From positions 1-64,000 of the forward strand of contig CAKJVC010000103.1 in assembly GCA_918026815.1 (NCBI GenBank): a stretch of DNA of 64,000 bases, in the 5' to 3' direction. Made by a program: the position numbers and the translations under genes. This document shows positions 60,189 through 64,000 of this stretch, in pieces (positions within the stretch are counted from its first letter, which is position 1; every line of letters starts with the position of its first letter). The DNA is from Chalara sp. BL73 (Eukaryota; Ascomycota; Leotiomycetes; Helotiales). The notes below the pieces were generated by a model. That model ran no database searches. It was not told the origin of the DNA and worked only from the letters and a program-made list of their open reading frames with translations.

Positions 60189-61100
60189 ATGGCATCCAAT
60201 ATCACGACTGTTCCAGGAGAAGCTGTAGAACCAAGAACGGTCACGCCAGCTCAGAAGCCGCTCTCAACTTTCACTCGCCTTTCCCCTAAAGTGCGCCTGT
60301 ATGAACCTCCAGTATCAGACAAGCCGGTACCCTCGCCTCACCCAACTACTATTATCCTGTGCTCATGGATGAATGCGTTACCTAAGCATATAGAATATTA
60401 CACGAGGATCTATATGCGCTTCTTTCCCCGAACACGGATCATTCTAGTCACTATTAGTACAGTCGAGTTCTTGTTCCACACAGAAGCGCGCCGCCGTGCT
60501 GATGTTAAAGCTGCAGTGACTGCCCTACTAGCACGCGATCAGGCCAGCGAGAGGCTCTTTGTCCATACACTTAGTAACGGAGGTGGAAAGAGGTTGTACG
60601 GTATCGCGAGTGTCTATCAAGCCGCCACTGGTCGCCCCTTGCCAGTACAAGCGTGGTTAATCGACTCTGCTCCTGGAATCCCTAGATTTCGCCGTGATAT
60701 TCATGCGCTCATTGTCCCAGCGAGAACATGGGGATGGTTTGCGTGGTTGCCGTTCATGGTCGTGGTACTCAGCACGGTATCTCTCGTCTTCGTCGTCGTA
60801 AACTGGCTACCAAAGTGGTTCTGGGGAGAACTTGTTTGGAGGCCGACAGAGGGAATGAACAATCATAGACTGATCGACAAGAAGTGTGTAAAGGGATATG
60901 TGTATAGCAAAGATGATTTGGCGATCAGTTGGGAGGATGTCGAGAGACATGCTGGAGAGGCAAAACAGAAAGGGTATCCAGTTGAGAAACTGCTAATTCA
61001 TGATGCTGCTCATGTTCAGTTATTCAAGGGAAAGGAAGGAGAAAAGGGATACTGGGGTTTTATGGAGAGGATCTGGGCTATGCGGGCTGGCAGTAAATAA
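60189..61100 (+). CDS. DUF829/TMEM53 (PaxU-like) alpha/beta-hydrolase-fold protein
   Basis: Intronless 303-residue protein of the DUF829 (PF05705) family, which includes TMEM53 of animals and PaxU-type proteins of fungi. Typical features: the start strand TTIILCSWMNALPKHIEYYT, FPRTRIILVTISTVEFLF, then VHTLSNGGGKRLYG, where the Ser stands at the nucleophile elbow of the hydrolase fold, then AWLIDSAPGIPRF with the Asp, and LIHDAAHVQLFKG with the His. A hydrophobic segment (WLPFMVVVLSTVSLVFVVVN) near residues 190-210 is a likely membrane helix. PaxU sits in the paxilline cluster, but no indole-diterpene genes are seen here, so a general role is more likely. Substrate unknown. Confidence 0.9.
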   Translation: MASNITTVPGEAVEPRTVTPAQKPLSTFTRLSPKVRLYEPPVSDKPVPSPHPTTIILCSWMNALPKHIEYYTRIYMRFFPRTRIILVTISTVEFLFHTEARRRADVKAAVTALLARDQASERLFVHTLSNGGGKRLYGIASVYQAATGRPLPVQAWLIDSAPGIPRFRRDIHALIVPARTWGWFAWLPFMVVVLSTVSLVFVVVNWLPKWFWGELVWRPTEGMNNHRLIDKKCVKGYVYSKDDLAISWEDVERHAGEAKQKGYPVEKLLIHDAAHVQLFKGKEGEKGYWGFMERIWAMRAGSK

Positions 61101-64000
61101 CGGATTAGCTGCATCGTGCAGTCAATTCTCAGTTCTGAGCCATTGTGATCTACCTTGAACGATGGTGCCGAACTCACAAAGGAGAGTCTACTTAAGATCG
61201 AAGAGAGACCCAGATGTAATATAGCTAGACCATGATGGACTAAGACTTGCGAGCTTGAGCAGGCATTAGCAATCCTCCAACCGATAACGAGATCATATAA
61301 AGACCAGAACTAAAATGTACGGTGCACAAGCCTATGCTCCATATATTATGTAGATTGGTACAAAGCTGCATAAATAATCGCGTCTATGCTACGCGACTCT
61401 GACATGGGTATAGATTTGGAAGTATCCTACGTCTTGATTTTCACGCATTTAGTCCGGGCTTATATTGACCCGACTCTTGCGTTCAACTTGGAGTTAAACA
61501 TACGAACTTATGAATTCTTTTCTTCAAGATGATATTCACTGCCCTTCTCTTCATGAATAGCACTTCGATTTGAACATGGTACTGATGCTTATCAATAATT
61601 GGTAGTGATACCACACTAGTGGTGCTCGAGACCCACCTGTGACCAGAAATTTTCTTTTGCCCTATGGTGCACGGGTGCCTGAGGCATTCAAACTAGCCCA
61701 CCGAAAAAGTATAAAGTTGAGGCTCGTTCCTTTTTTTTTTGAATCTTCACGACAATACTGTTCGTCTTCCCACCCCCTATACTTATCCACCACAATTGCT
61801 AATGCTGTGCCGCAGTCTAAGAATCATTTCTTTAGTAAACGTCCTCTTCTGAGCTTCTCAAAAAAGCTATAGACCTCAACCACGTTGATGAGCCGATCCT
61901 CGTTGCACAAGAGTGAGGCCATTTGCTCTCGCACTGTCTGCAAAGATGGCGGTCCTCCGGGGCTGTATAGGGAGTGGCGGTGATCTTGTCCCTTCTATTC
62001 GCCGGCTTCGGTCGCGGTGGGAGGGTGTGTGACGATGGATGTCTGAGTGGCATACCTTTTTTTTTCATTGTGTGCTCTGCTGGCAGGGTCGCGAAGAAGG
62101 ATACAAGGGAGATCGGAACATGCTTAGAAAAATGCAATGCCTACTACCTGGTGCGTAAGGACGTCCCTGACAACACTTGTTACTATTGTGTCTCGCTCGC
62201 ATGAAGACAACGCTGATGTCACATCTCCGCCAACAATTGTCATGGTTGCTCTTCTGTCCTTGTGCCACTTTTGAGGCTCTCCAGCTCTCTTATGTTCTAC
62301 CTGTTTTCAATAGTGCACCAGTCGTAGTGCGCGACAGTCCCCATCCCAGAGCACTAGGCTCTCTCCCACCACAGCAATTCTTTATACCAGATCATTGTAG
62401 GACTCGGGCTAGGCTCTAAGTAGAGGACGATACCGAACAACAACGCAAATACATGCAACTTCACTGCGGTATTGCCACTGGAAATTTGCTACGAAGGATT
62501 CAATATGACTGTATCAATTCAATGCGTTCAATCAGCTGGCGCCAATCTTCCCGTGCTGTCATCGCTCCGTGTTGATAAGATACTATGCAGAAGAATTTAA
62601 CATGTTTTGACTATTACGCTGAACGTCACGTTGTAGGATTTTTGAGATGGGGGCCATAAAGCGTACTATGGTAGGAGAGGCATAAGGGCAATATTGGGCA
62701 GGGCTTAGGAGCTTTGTTTCTAATATGATATCAACCCCTGCATACTGTTGGGCAGATGCTCACACAATCTCCATGTATGATCCTTCGTGTTTCTGCTCGT
62801 GGTTGCGCTAAGAAGTGCATTGACGTACCCCAGGCTACGTATTCTACCCATGGTGCTCACTTTCACTCACCGAGATCCTTCGCACGATTGAAACTTTTAA
62901 CACCACTGGCCGGCCCACTAGCTTATGATTACGTACCTTACCGAAAGCTTTGGCTCCCCTTCAGTCGCCTTAAGAAGAACCAGAGGGGAAAGGAATTGCC
63001 GCGACAGACGCGTTGTGGTCGGTGCTTCAGCTTGTTTTCCCATGATCTTGGCATCAATGAGGCTATCACCAACATGCTCAGGCTTCAGGATTGCAAGTAG
63101 TACGTGTTTATAACAACTGATTGCCACATCCATACCCTCCATGGCTTCAGGCACGCATCGCTATAATTCATAGAATTACCCAAGTGAAGCAACGCGCAGA
63201 TTGTTGCATTGTATGCTTGCATTCAAGGAGGCGCAACAAAGAAGCCATGAGGACGCCTCAATTCTTGACCCCTTACGTCCTCCCCAATTCTCACGTCAGA
63301 ACAGGATTAGATGATATCTGGCGTTACACATCCTTATCTAAGGCGTTTTACGCATACCAGCAGGCCGTGTTGATCGAATTTCTCCTGGTTTTTTGAGACT
63401 TGATCCCTGCGATAAGCGATCTACCAGCCACTGTGGCTGTGTGCCAGGCTGAATATAGGACCCCTCACCCACATCCTCTACAAGAGCTTTGGGCATCGTC
63501 ACCCTCTCTTTACGCGCTCTTGGGCTTGATTCGGTAGACCAGTGACTCTAGGTTCAAGCGGCCTAGAATAAGCTTAATCTTCCTTCTAGGAAGTTCGAGC
63601 TCATTATTGGCTTCCAGCATTTAAATTTTGCTTTATTGGAATTTAGGGACGAGGAGATTGGATACTGATATCTTGGGTTGGAGCGAGCCCTTGCAGAGCT
63701 GAGAATGATGCTTGTACTTTGGCTTGCTCGGGCTTAGAAATCCAGGAATGGTGAAGAAGTCTGCAAGTTACTCAGATTGCGACATACTCTAGTCCTTGTC
63801 TCTTTATTGAGCAATTGTAGTTTGTGTCAGCCCCTTCCTTGCACATCGCTTCTGATGAGTCGCCACTGTTGGATTGGATTAAGATCTGTGAAGCTTTAGT
63901 TGTAGTCCTTTATCATGTAGGGAAACATAGCCTTGTCCACACCGAAAATCATTTTAGGCATGACCACTACCACATACGTTCCAATGTTGCACGAGGCCCT
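61101..64000. other. Right-hand end, nothing convincing
   Basis: About 2.9 kb. The best frames (62756-63100 plus, 114 codons; 61832-62137 minus, 101 codons) have no recognisable motif. No tRNA or repeat was seen. A gene could start beyond the window. Confidence 0.45.

Noticed and set aside
62000..62100. T-rich tract and short frames near the right end as a possible gene start
   Set aside because: Only homopolymer and short featureless frames; no exon chain could be built.

Overview
The window is nuclear DNA of a filamentous ascomycete (Pezizomycotina). Genes are split by short GT-AG introns, mostly 45-90 bp, and the proteins are typically fungal: SUB2, POP1, RPR2, IPI1, eS30, a secreted CREG-like protein and two DUF6594 proteins. 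The abundance of DUF6594 proteins in Leotiomycetes makes that class my best guess, but this rests on memory of the family and was not tested. I rebuilt exon structures by hand. In every multi-exon model the exon lengths sum to a multiple of three, but all splice sites are predictions.

Layout. 1-5.7 kb: no convincing gene, ending in a long pyrimidine-rich stretch that looks like promoter or 5' leader. 5.7-8.4 kb (+): ketopantoate-reductase-like protein with a long disordered tail. 10.4-17.1 kb: an RNA-metabolism block with SUB2 (-), RPR2 (+) and POP1 (-); SUB2 and RPR2 are divergent, RPR2 and POP1 convergent. 17-21.2 kb: a possible small secreted peptide and two tandem broken genes for Cys-rich single-pass membrane proteins. 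21.9-25.1 kb: a fringe-like glycosyltransferase (-) and an unrecognised ORF (+). 25.7-37.1 kb: two DUF6594 membrane proteins, same orientation, flanking a gene-poor stretch of about 8 kb that holds one decayed gene. 37.1-42.3 kb: nothing convincing. 42.3-45.6 kb (-): a large conserved fungal protein of unknown function. 46.7-49.3 kb: a divergent roadblock/LC7 and IPI1 pair. 50.1-55.6 kb (-): a 9-exon gene joining a DUF262 domain to an approximately 1,100-residue disordered, repeat-bearing tail. 56.9-61.1 kb: CREG-like protein (-), ribosomal protein eS30 (+) and a TMEM53/DUF829 hydrolase-like protein (+). 61.1-64 kb: no gene seen.

How the genes relate. There is no operon or obvious biosynthetic cluster. 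The conserved islands are housekeeping genes: mRNA export, RNase P/MRP, 60S assembly, ribosome, dynein. They are separated by gene-poor accessory stretches with paralogous DUF6594 genes and decayed genes. In two of the decayed genes the in-frame stops fit CAA/CAG to TAA/TAG changes, the kind of C-to-T change at CpA that repeat-induced point mutation makes. The most unusual locus is the DUF262 gene: a domain best known from prokaryotic GmrSD-type restriction enzymes, on a long fungal disordered tail with internal repeats, a predicted GC-AG intron and an unresolved 31-nt discontinuity.
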